DNA from: Vespa crabro
Lineage: Eukaryota > Arthropoda > Insecta > Hymenoptera > Vespidae
Direction: 5' to 3'
Assembly: GCF_910589235.1 (NCBI RefSeq)
Contig: NC_060959.1
Span: forward strand, 1,046,001 to 1,110,000
DNA: 64,000 nucleotides
Within the stretch, counting starts at the first letter, position 1, and each line of letters begins with the position of its first letter. The position numbers and the translations under genes were made by a program. The notes under the pieces were generated by a model that saw only the letters and a list, made by a program, of their open reading frames with translations, was not told the origin of the DNA and did no database searches. This document shows positions 48,003 through 61,180 of the stretch, in pieces.

Positions 48003-48725
48003 AACAATAACAATAATAATAAGAATAATAACAACAATAAAAATAAAATAATAACAACAATAACAACAATAACATTAACAACATCAATAACAACAATATC
48101 AATAATAACAACAATAACAACAATAACAATAATAAAAATAATAACAACAATAACAACAATAACAACAATAACAACAATAACAACAATAACAATAATAACA
48201 ATAATAACAAAGATAACAACAATAACAACAATAACAACAACAATAACAACAATAACAACAATAACAATAATAACCACATTAACAATAATTACAATTTAAC
48301 ATTAATAATAATAATAATAATAATAACAATAATAACAATAATAACAACAATAACAACAATAACAATAATAATAAGAATAATAACAACAATAAAAATAAAA
48401 TAATAACAACAATAACAACAATAACATTAACAACATCAATAACAACAATAACAATAATAACAACAATAACAACAATAACAATAATAAAAACAATAACAAC
48501 AATAACAACAATAACAACAATAACAACAATAACAACAATAACAATAATAACAATAATAACAAAGATAACAACAATAACAACAATAACAACAACAATAACA
48601 ACAATAACAACAATAACAATAATAACCACATTAACAATAATTACAATTTAACATTAATAATAATAATAATAATAATAACAATAATAACAATAATAACAAC
48701 AATAACAACAATAACAATAATAACA
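48003..48725. repeat. Tandem pair of period 352 bp, U7
   Basis: L3 words at 48294 and 48646, with the same internal word order as in U3 and U5. The sequence just downstream carries ATAATATCAACAAT near 48747, a change private to U7. Confidence 0.88.
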
Positions 48726-49505
48726 ACAATAACTATAATAATAATAATATCAACAATAACAACAATAACAACAATTACGATAATAACATTAATAACACTA
48801 ATAACAATAATAACATAATAACAATAATAGCAATAAGAACAATAATAACAATAACAACAATAATAAGAATAATAACAACAATAACAATAACAACAATAAT
48901 AACAATAATAACTATAATAACAATAATAACAATAATAGCAATAACAATAACAATAATAAAAATAATAACAATAATAACAATAATATCAATAATAACAATA
49001 ATAACAATAACAATAATAATAAGAATAATAACAACAATAACAATAATAATAATAACAACATTAACAATAACAACAATAACAACAATAACAATAATAACAA
49101 TAATAACAATTATAACAACAATAACAATAACAACAAAAATAACAACAATAACAACAATAACAAAAATAACAATAATAACATTAATAACAACAATAACAAC
49201 AATAAAAATAATAACAATATAACATTAATAACAATAGTAATAATAATAGCAATAATAACAATAATAACAATAATAACAATAATAACAACAATAATAATAA
49301 TAAAAATAGCAGTAACAATAATAACAATAATAACAATAATAACAATAATAACAATAATAACAATAATAACATTAATAACAAATAATAACAACAATAACAA
49401 TAATAACAACAATAATAATAATAATTATAATAATAATATTAATAACAACAACACCAATAACAACAAAAATAATAATAACAATAATAATAAAAACATTAAT
49501 AACAA

Positions 49506-49510
49506 TTAGG

Positions 49511-49548
<38 letters not shown>

Positions 49549-49567
49549 TATAATAATAATAATAATA
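49506..49567 (+). repeat. TTAGG box, beta class, U7
   Basis: Beta-class run with the ATTATAAT interruption near 49548, 13647 bp after the U5 equivalent. Confidence 0.92.
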
Positions 49568-50293
49568 ACAATAATAACAATAATAACAATAATAACAACA
49601 ATAACAATAATAATAATAATAACAATAATAACAACAATAATAATAATAACAATAACAATAACAATAATAACATTAATAACAATATAACATTAATAACAAT
49701 AATAATAATAATAACAATAATAACAATAATAACAATAACAACAATAACGATAATAACAACAATAACAATAACAACAATAACAACAATAACAACAGTAACG
49801 TTAATAACATTAATAACAATAATAACAATAATAACAATAATAGCAATAATAACAATAACAACAATAATAAGAATAATAACAACAATAACAATAACAACAA
49901 TAATAACAATAATAACTATAATAACAATAATAACAATAATAGCAATAACAATAACAATAATAAAAATAATAACAATAATAACAATAATATCAATAATAAC
50001 AATAATAACAATAACAATAATAATAAGAATAATAACAACAATAACAATAACAATAATAACAACATTAACAATAACAACAATAACAACAATAACAATAATA
50101 ACAATAATAACAATAATAACAACAATAACAATAACAACAAAAATAACAACAATAACAACAATAACAAAAATAACAATAATAACATTAATAACAATAATAA
50201 CTATAATAACAATAATAACAATAACAATAACAATAATAACAATAATAACAACAATAACAAAAATAACAATAATAACAACAATAACAATAATAA

Positions 50294-50402
50294 CTTCAAT
50301 AACTATATTAAAAATAGTAACAACAATAACAACAATAACAATAATAACTTCAATAACTATATTAAAAATAATAACAACAATAACAACAATAACAACAGTA
50401 AC
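50294..50402. repeat. 54-bp tandem duplication of the L4 word, U7
   Basis: L4 copies at 50294 and 50348 with the CG at 50402. Upstream, AACAAAAATAAC replaces the AACAAGAATAAC of the other units near 50258. Confidence 0.92.
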
Positions 50403-50775
50403 GTTAATATCATTAATAACACTAATAACAATAATAACAATAATAACAATAATAGCAATAAGAACAATAATAACAATAATAACAATAATAACAATAATAA
50501 CAATAACAACAATAATAAGAATAATAACAACAATAACAATAACAACAATAATAACAATAATAACAATAATAACAATAATAACAATAACAATAACAATAAT
50601 AACAACAATAACAATAATAATAATAACAATAATAACAATAATAACAATAATAACAATAATAACAACAATAATAATACTAACAATAGCAATAACAATAATA
50701 ACAATAATAACAATAAAAACAATAATAACAATAATAACATTAATTACAAATAATAACAACATTAACAATAATAAC

Positions 50776-50806
<31 letters not shown>

Positions 50807-50873
50807 TTAATAACAACAACACCAATAACAACAAAAATAATAATAACAATAATAATAAAAACATTAATAACAA

Positions 50874-50878
50874 TTAGG

Positions 50879-50934
<56 letters not shown>
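50874..50934 (+). repeat. TTAGG box, alpha class, U7
   Basis: A run of about 19 AAT triplets ending in TATCAAT, 1368 bp after the beta box, as in U3 and U5. Confidence 0.92.
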
Positions 50935-50935
<1 letters not shown>

Positions 50936-53900
50936 TCAATAATAACAATAATAACAATAATAACAACAATAACAATAATAATAATAATAACAATAATAAC
51001 AACAATAATAATAATAACAATAACAATAACAATAATAACAATAATAACAATATAACATTAATAACAATAATAATAATAATTACAATAATAACAATAATAA
51101 CAATAATAACAACAATAACAACAATAACAATAATAACTACAATAACTATAATAAAAATAATAACAACAATAACAACAATAACAACAATACCGATAATAAC
51201 ATTAATAACACTAATAACAATAATAACAATAATAGCAATAAGAACAATAATAACAATATTAACAATAATAACAATAATAACAATAATAACAATAACAATA
51301 ACAATAATAACAATAACAATAACAACAATAATAACAATAATAACAACAATAACAATAATAACAATAACAATAATAATAAGAATAATAACAACAATAAAAA
51401 TAAAATAATAACAACAATAACAACAATAACATTAACAACATCAATAACAACAATAACAATAATAACAACAATAAGAACAATAACAATAATAAAAACAATA
51501 ACAACAATAACAACAATAACAACAATAACAACAATAACAACAATAACAATAATAACAATAATAACAAAGATAACAACAATAACAACAATAACAACAACAA
51601 TAACAACAATAACAATAATAACCACATTAACAATAATTACAATTTAACATTAATAATAATAATAATAATAATAACAATAATAACAATAATAAAAACAATA
51701 ACAACAATAACAATAATAACAACAATAACTATAATAAAAATAAAAACAACAATAACAACAATAACAACAATTACGATAATAACATTAATAACACTAATAA
51801 CAATAATAACATAATAACAATAATAGCAATAAGAACAATAATAACAATAATAACAATAACAACAATAATAAGTATAATAACAACAATAACAATAACAACA
51901 ATAATAGCAATAAGAACAATAATAACAATAATAACAATAATAACAATAATAACAATAACAATAACAATAATAACAATAATAACAATAATAACAATAATAA
52001 CAATAATAACAATAACAATATTAATAATAACAACAATAACAATAATAATAATATCAATAATAACAATAACAACAATAATAAGAATAATAACCACAATAAC
52101 AATAACAACAATAACAATAATAATAAGAATAGTAACAACAATAAAAATAAAATAATAACAACAATAACAACAATAACATTAACAACATCAATAACAACAA
52201 TAACAATAATAACAACAAAAACAACAATAACAATAATAAAACAATAACAACAATAACAACAATAACAACAATAACAACAATAACAACAATAACAATAATA
52301 ACAATAATAACAAAGATAACAACAATAACAACATTAACAACAATGACAACAATAACAACAATAACAATAATAACAATAACAACAATACCGATAATAACAT
52401 TAATAACACTAATAACAATAATAACAATAATAGCAATAAGAATAATAATAACAATAATAACAATAATAACAATAATAACAATAACAATAACAATAATAAC
52501 AATAATAACAATAATAACAATAATAACAATAACAACAATAACAATAATAACAACAATAACAATAACAACAATAACAACAATAGCTTAAATAACTATAATA
52601 ACAATAACAATAACAATAATAACAATAATAACTCTAATAACAATAACAACAATAAGAATAATAACAACAATAACAATAACAACAATAATAGCAATAATAA
52701 CAACAATAACAATAATAACCACATTAACAATAACAACAATAATAACAATTATAACAACAATAACAACAATAACAACAATAACGATAATAACATTAATAAC
52801 ACTAATAACAATAATAACAATAATAGCAATAAGAACAATAATAACAATAATAAGAATAATAACAATAATAGCAATAACAATAACAATAATAACAATAATA
52901 ACAATAATAACAATAATAACAATAACAATAACAATAATAACAACAATAACAATAAAAATAATAACAACAATAACAATAACAATAATAACAATAATAACAA
53001 TAATAACAATAATAACAATAATAACAATAACAACAATAACAATAATAACAACAATAACAATAACATCAATAACAACAATAGCAACAATAACAATAATAAC
53101 AACAATAACAATAAGAACAATAATAACAACAATAACAACAATAACAATAATAACAACAATAACAATAATAACAAAGATAACAACAATAACAACAATAACA
53201 ACAACAATAACAACAATAACAACAATAACAACAATAACAACAATAACAATAATAACCACATTAACAATAACAACAATAATAACAATAATAACAACAATAA
53301 CAACAATAACAATAATAAAAACAATAACAACAATAACAACAATAACAACAATAACAATAATAACAATAATAACAACAATAACAATAATAACAATAATAAC
53401 AATAACAATATCCATAATAACAACAATAACAAAAACAATAATAATAATAATAACAATAACAACAATAATAATAATAACAATAACAATAACAATAACAACA
53501 ATAGCAATAATAACAACAATAACAATAACAATAAATATAATGACAATAATAACAATAATAACAATAATATCAACAATAACAGCAATAACAATAATAACAA
53601 TAATAATAACAACAATAACAATAACAATAATAACAACAATAACAATAACAACAATAATAACAATAATAACTACAATAACAACAATAACAATTTTAACAAC
53701 AATAACAACAATAACAACAATAACGATAATAACATTAATAACACTAATAACAATAATAACAATAATAGCAATAAGAACAATAATAACAATAATAACAATA
53801 ATAACAATAATAGCAATAACAATAACAATAATAACAATAATAACAATAATAACAATAATAACAATAATATCAATAATAACAATAATAACAATAACAATAA

Positions 53901-54179
53901 TAATAAGAATAATAACAACAATAACAATAACAACAATAATAACAATAATAACAATAATAACAATAATAACAATAACAATAACAATAATAACAACATTAAC
54001 AATAATAATAATAACAATAATAACAATAAATACAATAATAACAATAATAACAACAATAATAATAATAACCATAGCAATAACAATAACAATAACAATAATA
54101 ACAACAATAACAATAATAATAATAACAATAATAACAATAACAACAATAATAAGAATAATAACCACAATAACAGTAACAA

Positions 54180-54900
54180 CAATAACAATAATAATAAGAA
54201 TAATAACAACAATAAAAATAAAATAATAACAACAATAACAACAATAACATTAACAACATCAATAACAACAATATCAATAATAACAACAATAACAACAATA
54301 ACAATAATAAAAATAATAACAACAATAACAACAATAACAACAATAACAACAATAACAACAATAACAATAATAACAATAATAACAAAGATAACAACAATAA
54401 CAACAATAACAACAACAATAACAACAATAACAACAATAACAATAATAACCACATTAACAATAATTACAATTTAACATTAATAATAATAATAATAATAATA
54501 ACAATAATAACAATAATAACAACAATAACAACAATAACAATAATAATAAGAATAATAACAACAATAAAAATAAAATAATAACAACAATAGCAACAATAAC
54601 ATTAACAACATCAATAACAACAATAACAATAATAACAACAATAACAACAATAACAATAATAAAAACAATAACAACAATTACAACAATAACAACAATAACA
54701 ACAATAACAACAATAACAATAATAACAATAATAACAAAGATAACAACAATAACAACAATAACAACAACAATAACAACAATAACAACAATAACAATAATAA
54801 CCACATTAACAATAATTACAATTTAACATTAATAATAATAATAATAATAATAACAATAATAACAATAATAACAACAATAACAACAATAACAATAATAACA
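54180..54900. repeat. Tandem pair of period 352 bp, U8
   Basis: L3 words at 54469 and 54821. The second copy has private changes (ACAATAGCAAC near 54587, ACAATTACAAC near 54676). Confidence 0.87.
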
Positions 54901-55669
54901 ACAATAACTATAATAATAATAATAACAACAATAACAACAATAACAACAATTACGATAATAACATTAATAACACTAATAACAATAATAACATAATAACAAT
55001 AATAGCAATAAGAACAATAATAACAATAACAACAATAATAAGAATAATAAAAACAATAACAATAACAACAATAATAACAATAATAACTATAATAACAATA
55101 ATAACAATAATAGCAATAACAATAACAATAATAAAAATAATAACAATAATAACAATAATATCAATAATAACAATAATAACAATAACAATAATAATAAGAA
55201 TAATAACAACAATAACAATAATAATAATAACAACATTAACAATAACAACAATAACAACAATAACAATAATAACAATAATAACAATTATAACAACAATAAC
55301 AATAACAACAAAAATAACAACAATAACAACAAAACAAAAATAACAATAATAACATTAATAACAACAATAACAACAATAAAAATAATAACAATATAACATT
55401 AATAACAATAGTAATAATAATAGCAATAATAACAATAATATCAATAATAACAATAATAACAATAACAATAATAATAAGAATAATAACAACAATAACAATA
55501 ACAATAATAACAACATTAACAATAACAACAATAACAACAATAACAATAATAACAATAATAACAATAATAACAACAATAATAATAATAATTATAATAATAA
55601 TATTAATAACAACAACACCAATAACAACAAAAATAATAATAACAATAATAATAAAAACATTAATAACAA

Positions 55670-55674
55670 TTAGG

Positions 55675-55712
<38 letters not shown>

Positions 55713-55730
55713 TATAATAATAATAATAAT
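55670..55730 (+). repeat. TTAGG box, beta class, U8
   Basis: Beta-class run with an ATTATAAT interruption near 55711. It follows a rearranged stretch (about 55330-55560) not seen in the other B units. Confidence 0.91.
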
Positions 55731-56466
55731 AACAATAATAACAATAATAACAATAATAACAACAATAACAATAATAATAATAATAACAATAATAACAACA
55801 ATAATAATAATAACAATAACAATAACAATAATAACATTAATAACAATATAACATTAATAACAATAATAATAATAATAACAATAATAACAATAATAACAAT
55901 AACAACAATAACGATAATAACAACAATAACAATAACAACAATAACAACAATAACAACAGTAACGTTAATAACATTAATAACAATAATAACAATAATAACA
56001 ATAATAGCAATAATAACAATAACAACAATAATAAGAATAATAACAACAATAACAATAACAACAATAATAACAATAATAACTATAATAACAATAATAACAA
56101 TAATAGCAATAACAATAACAATAATAAAAATAATAACAATAATAACAATAATATCAATAATAACAATAATAACAATAACAATAATAATAAGAATAATAAC
56201 AACAATAACAATAACAATAATAACAACATTAACAATAACAACAATAACAACAATAACAATAATAACAATAATAACAATAATAACAACAATAACAATAACA
56301 ACAAAAATAACAACAATAACAACAATAACAAAAATAACAATAATAACATTAATAACAATAATAACTATAATAACAATAATAACAATAACAATAACAATAA
56401 TAACAATAATAACAATAATAACAACAATAACAAGAATAACAATAATAACAACAATAACAATAATAA

Positions 56467-56575
56467 CTTCAATAACTATATTAAAAATAGTAACAACAAT
56501 AACAACAATAACAATAATAGCTTCAATAACTATATTAAAAATAATAACAACAATAACAACAATAACAACAGTAAC
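56467..56575. repeat. 54-bp tandem duplication of the L4 word, U8
   Basis: L4 copies at 56467 and 56521 with the CG at 56575. The second copy is preceded by AATAATAGCTTCAAT instead of AATAATAACTTCAAT. Confidence 0.92.
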
Positions 56576-56948
56576 GTTAATAACATTAATAACACTAATA
56601 ACAATAATAACAATAATAACAATAATAGCAATAAGAACAATAATAGCAATAATAACAATAATAACAATAATAACAATAACAACAATAATAAGAATAATAA
56701 CAACAATAACAATAACAACAATAATAACAATAATAACAATAATAACAATAATAACAATAACAATAACAATAATAACAACAATAACAATAATAATAATAAC
56801 AATAATAACAATAATAACAATAATAACAATAATAACAACAATAATAATACTAACAATAGCAATAACAATAATAACAATAATAACAATAAAAACAATAATA
56901 ACAATAATAACATTAATTACAAATAATAACAACAATAACAATAATAAC

Positions 56949-56979
<31 letters not shown>

Positions 56980-57046
56980 TTAATAACAACAACACCAATA
57001 ACAACAAAAATAATAATAACAATAATAATAAAAACATTAATAACAA

Positions 57047-57051
57047 TTAGG

Positions 57052-57101
<50 letters not shown>
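57047..57101 (+). repeat. TTAGG box, alpha class, U8
   Basis: The last TTAGG box in the window. The AAT run is shorter (about 17 triplets) and ends in TATCAAT. It lies 1377 bp after the beta box. Confidence 0.92.
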
Positions 57102-57102
<1 letters not shown>

Positions 57103-60100
57103 TCAATAATAACAATAATAACAATAATAACAACAATAACAATAATAATAATAATAACAATAATAACAACAATAATAATAATAACAATAACAATAACAAT
57201 AATAACAATAATAACAATATAACATTAATAACAATAATAATAATAATTACAATAATAACAATAATAACAATAATAACAACAATAACAACAATAACAATAA
57301 TAACTACAATAACTATAATAAAAATAATAACAACAATAACAACAATAACAACAATACCGATAATAACATTAATAACACTAATAACAATAATAACAATAAT
57401 AGCAATAAGAACAATAATAACAATAATAACAATAATAACAATAATAACAATAATAACAATAATAACAATAATAACAATAACAACAATAACAAAAATAACA
57501 ACAATAATAACAACAATAACAACAATAACAATAATAACAATAACAATAATAATAAGAATAATAACAACAATAAAAATAAAATAATAACAACAATAACAAC
57601 AATAACATTAACAACATCAATAACAACAATAACAATAATAACAACAATAACAACAATAACAATAATAAAAACAATAACAACAATAACAACAATAACAACA
57701 ATAACAACAATAACAACAATAACAATAATAACAATAATAACAAAGATAACAACAATAACAACAATAACAACAACAATAACAACAATAACAATAATAACCA
57801 CATTAACAATAATTACAATTTAACATTAATAATAATAATAATAATAATAACAATAATAACAATAATAACAACAATAACAACAATAACAATAATAACAACA
57901 ATAACTATAATAAAAATAAAAACAACAATAACAACAATAACAACAATTACGATAATAACATTAATAACACTAATAACAATAATAACATAATAACAATAAT
58001 AGCAATAAGAACAATAATAACAATAATAACAATAACAACAATAATAAGAATAATAACAACAATAACAATAACAACAATAATAGCAATAAGAACAATAATA
58101 ACAATAATAACAATAATAACAATAATAACAATAACAATAACAATAATAACAATAATAACAATAATAACAATAACAACAATAACAATAATAACAACAATAA
58201 CAATAACAACAATAACAATAATAATAATATCAATAATAACAATAACAACAATAATAAGAATAATAACCACAATAACAATAACAACAATAACAATAATAAT
58301 AAGAATAGTAACAACAATAAAAATAAAATAATAACAACAATAACAACAATAACATTAACAACATCAATAACAACAATAACAATAATAACAACAAAAACAA
58401 CAATAACAATAATAAAACAATAACAACAATAACAACAATAACAACAATAACAACAATAACAACAATAACAATAATAACAATAATAACAAAGATAACAACA
58501 ATAACAACATTAACAACAATGACAATAATAACAACAATAACAATAATAACAATAACAACAATAATAACAATAACAACAATAATAACAATAATAACAACAA
58601 TAACAATAATAACAGTAACAATAATAATAAGAATAATAACAACAATAAAAATAAAATAATAACAACAATAACAATAATAACAACAATAACAACAATAACA
58701 ATAATAAAAACAATAACAACAATACCGATAATAACATTAATAACACTAATAACAATAATAACAATAATAGCAATAAGAACAATAATAACAATAATAACAA
58801 TAATAACAATAATAACAATAACAATAACAATAATAACAATAATAACAATAATAACAATAATAACAATAACAACAATAACAATAATAACAACAATAACAAT
58901 AACAACAATAACAACAATAGCTTAAATAACTATAATAACAATAACAATAACAATAATAACAATAATAACTCTAATAACAATAACAACAATAAGAATAATA
59001 ACAACAATAACAATAACAACAATAATAGCAATAATAACAACAATAACAATAATAACCACATTAACAATAACAACAATAATAACAATTATAACAACAATAA
59101 CAACAATAACAACAATAACGATAATAACATTAATAACACTAATAACAATAATAACAATAATAGCAATAAGAACAATAATAACAATAATAAGAATAATAAC
59201 AATAATAGCAATAACAATAACAATAATAACAATAATAACAATAATAACAATAATAACAATAACAATAACAATAATAACAACAATAACAATAAAAATAATA
59301 ACAACAATAACAATAACAATAATAACAATAATAACAATAATAACAATAATAACAATAATAACAATAACAACAATAACAATAATAACAACAATAACAATAA
59401 CATCAATAACAACAATAGCAACAATAACAATAATAACAACAATAACAATAAGAACAATAATAACAACAATAACAACAATAACAATAATAACAACAATAAC
59501 AATAATAACAAAGATAACAACAATAACAACAATAACAACAACAATAACAACAATAACAACAATAACAACAATAACAACAATAACAATAATAACCACATTA
59601 ACAATAACAACAATAATAACAATAATAACAACAATAACAACAATAACAATAATAAAAACAATAACAACAATAACAATAACAACAATAATAACAATAATAA
59701 CAATAATAACAATAACAATATCCATAATAACAACAATAACAAAAACAATAATAATAATAATAACAATAACAACAATAATAATAATAACAATAACAATAAC
59801 AATAACAACAATAGCAATAATAACAACAATAACAATAACAATAAATATAATGACAATAATAACAATAATAACAATAATATCAACAATAACAGCAATAACA
59901 ATAATAACAATAATAATAACAACAATAACAATAACAATAATAACAACAATAACAATAACAACAATAATAACAATAATAACTACAATAACAACAATAACAA
60001 TATTAACAACAATAACAACAATAACGATAATAACATTAATAACACTAATAACAATAATAACAATAATAGCAATAAGAACAATAATAACAATAATAACAAT

Positions 60101-60459
60101 AATAACAATAATAGCAATAACAATAACAATAATAACAATAATAACAATAATAACAATAATAACAATAATATCAATAATAACAATAATAACAATAACAATA
60201 ATAATAAGAATAATAACAACAATAACAATAACAACAATAATAACAATAATAACAATAATAACAATAATAACAATAACAATAACAATAATAACAACATTAA
60301 CAATAATAATAATAAAAATAATAACAATAAAAACAATAATAACAATAATAACAACAATAATAATAATAACCATAGCAATAACAATAACAATAACAATAAT
60401 AACAACAATAACAATAATAATAATAACAATAATAACAATAACAACAATAATAAGAATAA

Positions 60460-61180
60460 TAACCACAATAACAGTAACAACAATAACAATAATAATAAGA
60501 ATAATAACAACAATAAAAATAAAATAATAACAACAATAACAACAATAACATTAACAACATCAATAACAACAATAACAATAATAACAACAATAACAACAAT
60601 AACAATAATAAAAATAATAACAACAATAACAACAATAACAACAATAACAATAATAACAATAATAACAAAGATAACAACAATAACAACAATAACAACAACA
60701 ATAACAACAATAACAACAATAACAATAATAACCACATTAACAATAATTACAATTTAATATTAATAATAATAATAATAATAATAACAATAATAACAATAAT
60801 AACAACAATAACAACAATAACAATAATAATAAGAATAATAACAACAATAAAAATAAAATAATAACAACAATAACAACAATAACATTAACAACATCAATAA
60901 CAACAATAACAATAATAACAACAATAACAACAATAACAATAATAAAAACAATAACAACAATAACAACAATAACAACAATAACAACAATAACAACAATAAC
61001 AATAATAACAATAATAACAAAGATAACAACAATAACAACAATAACAACAACAATAACAACAATAAGAACAATAACAATAATAACCACATTAACAATAATT
61101 ACAATTTAACATTAATAATAATAATAATAATAATAACAATAATAATAATAATAACAACAATAACAACAATAGCAATAATA
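60460..61180. repeat. Tandem pair of period 352 bp, U9
   Basis: L3 words at 60752 (altered to ATTTAATATT) and 61104. The loss of CAT in the first word removes a minus-strand ATG, which is why an apparent frame starts differently here. Confidence 0.86.

Larger units (their letters stand above)
47234..53408. repeat. HOR unit U7, 6175 bp, type B with about 1.2 kb missing
   Basis: CG cassettes: 47549 (Q), 48778 (R), 49748 (T), 49799 (S), 50402 (S), 51191 (P), 51774 (R), 52389 (P), 52782 (Q). The first five offsets (315, 1544, 2514, 2565, 3168) equal U3 and U5 exactly. The distance from the R cassette to the final Q cassette is 1008 bp here but 2199 bp in U3, so one P/L4/S segment of about 1.19 kb is absent. 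It carries the 352-bp pair (48003-48725), TTAGG boxes at 49506 and 50874, the L4 pair at 50294 and 50348, and L6 at 52582. Confidence 0.86.
53409..59718. repeat. HOR unit U8, 6310 bp, B-like variant
   Basis: CG cassettes: 53724 (Q), 54953 (R), 55912 (T), 55963 (S), 56575 (S), 57358 (P), 57950 (R), 58726 (P), 59119 (Q). The left half follows type B, with the 352-bp pair at 54180-54900, TTAGG boxes at 55670 and 57047 and an L4 pair at 56467 and 56521. The R-to-P distance of 776 bp equals that of type A units and of U0. The S cassette at 56575 has GTTAATAACATT instead of the GTTAATATCATT of U3, U5 and U7, so U8 is not a simple recent copy of them. The region between L3 at 54821 and the TTAGG box is also rearranged near 55330-55560. 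L6 lies at 58919. Confidence 0.83.
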
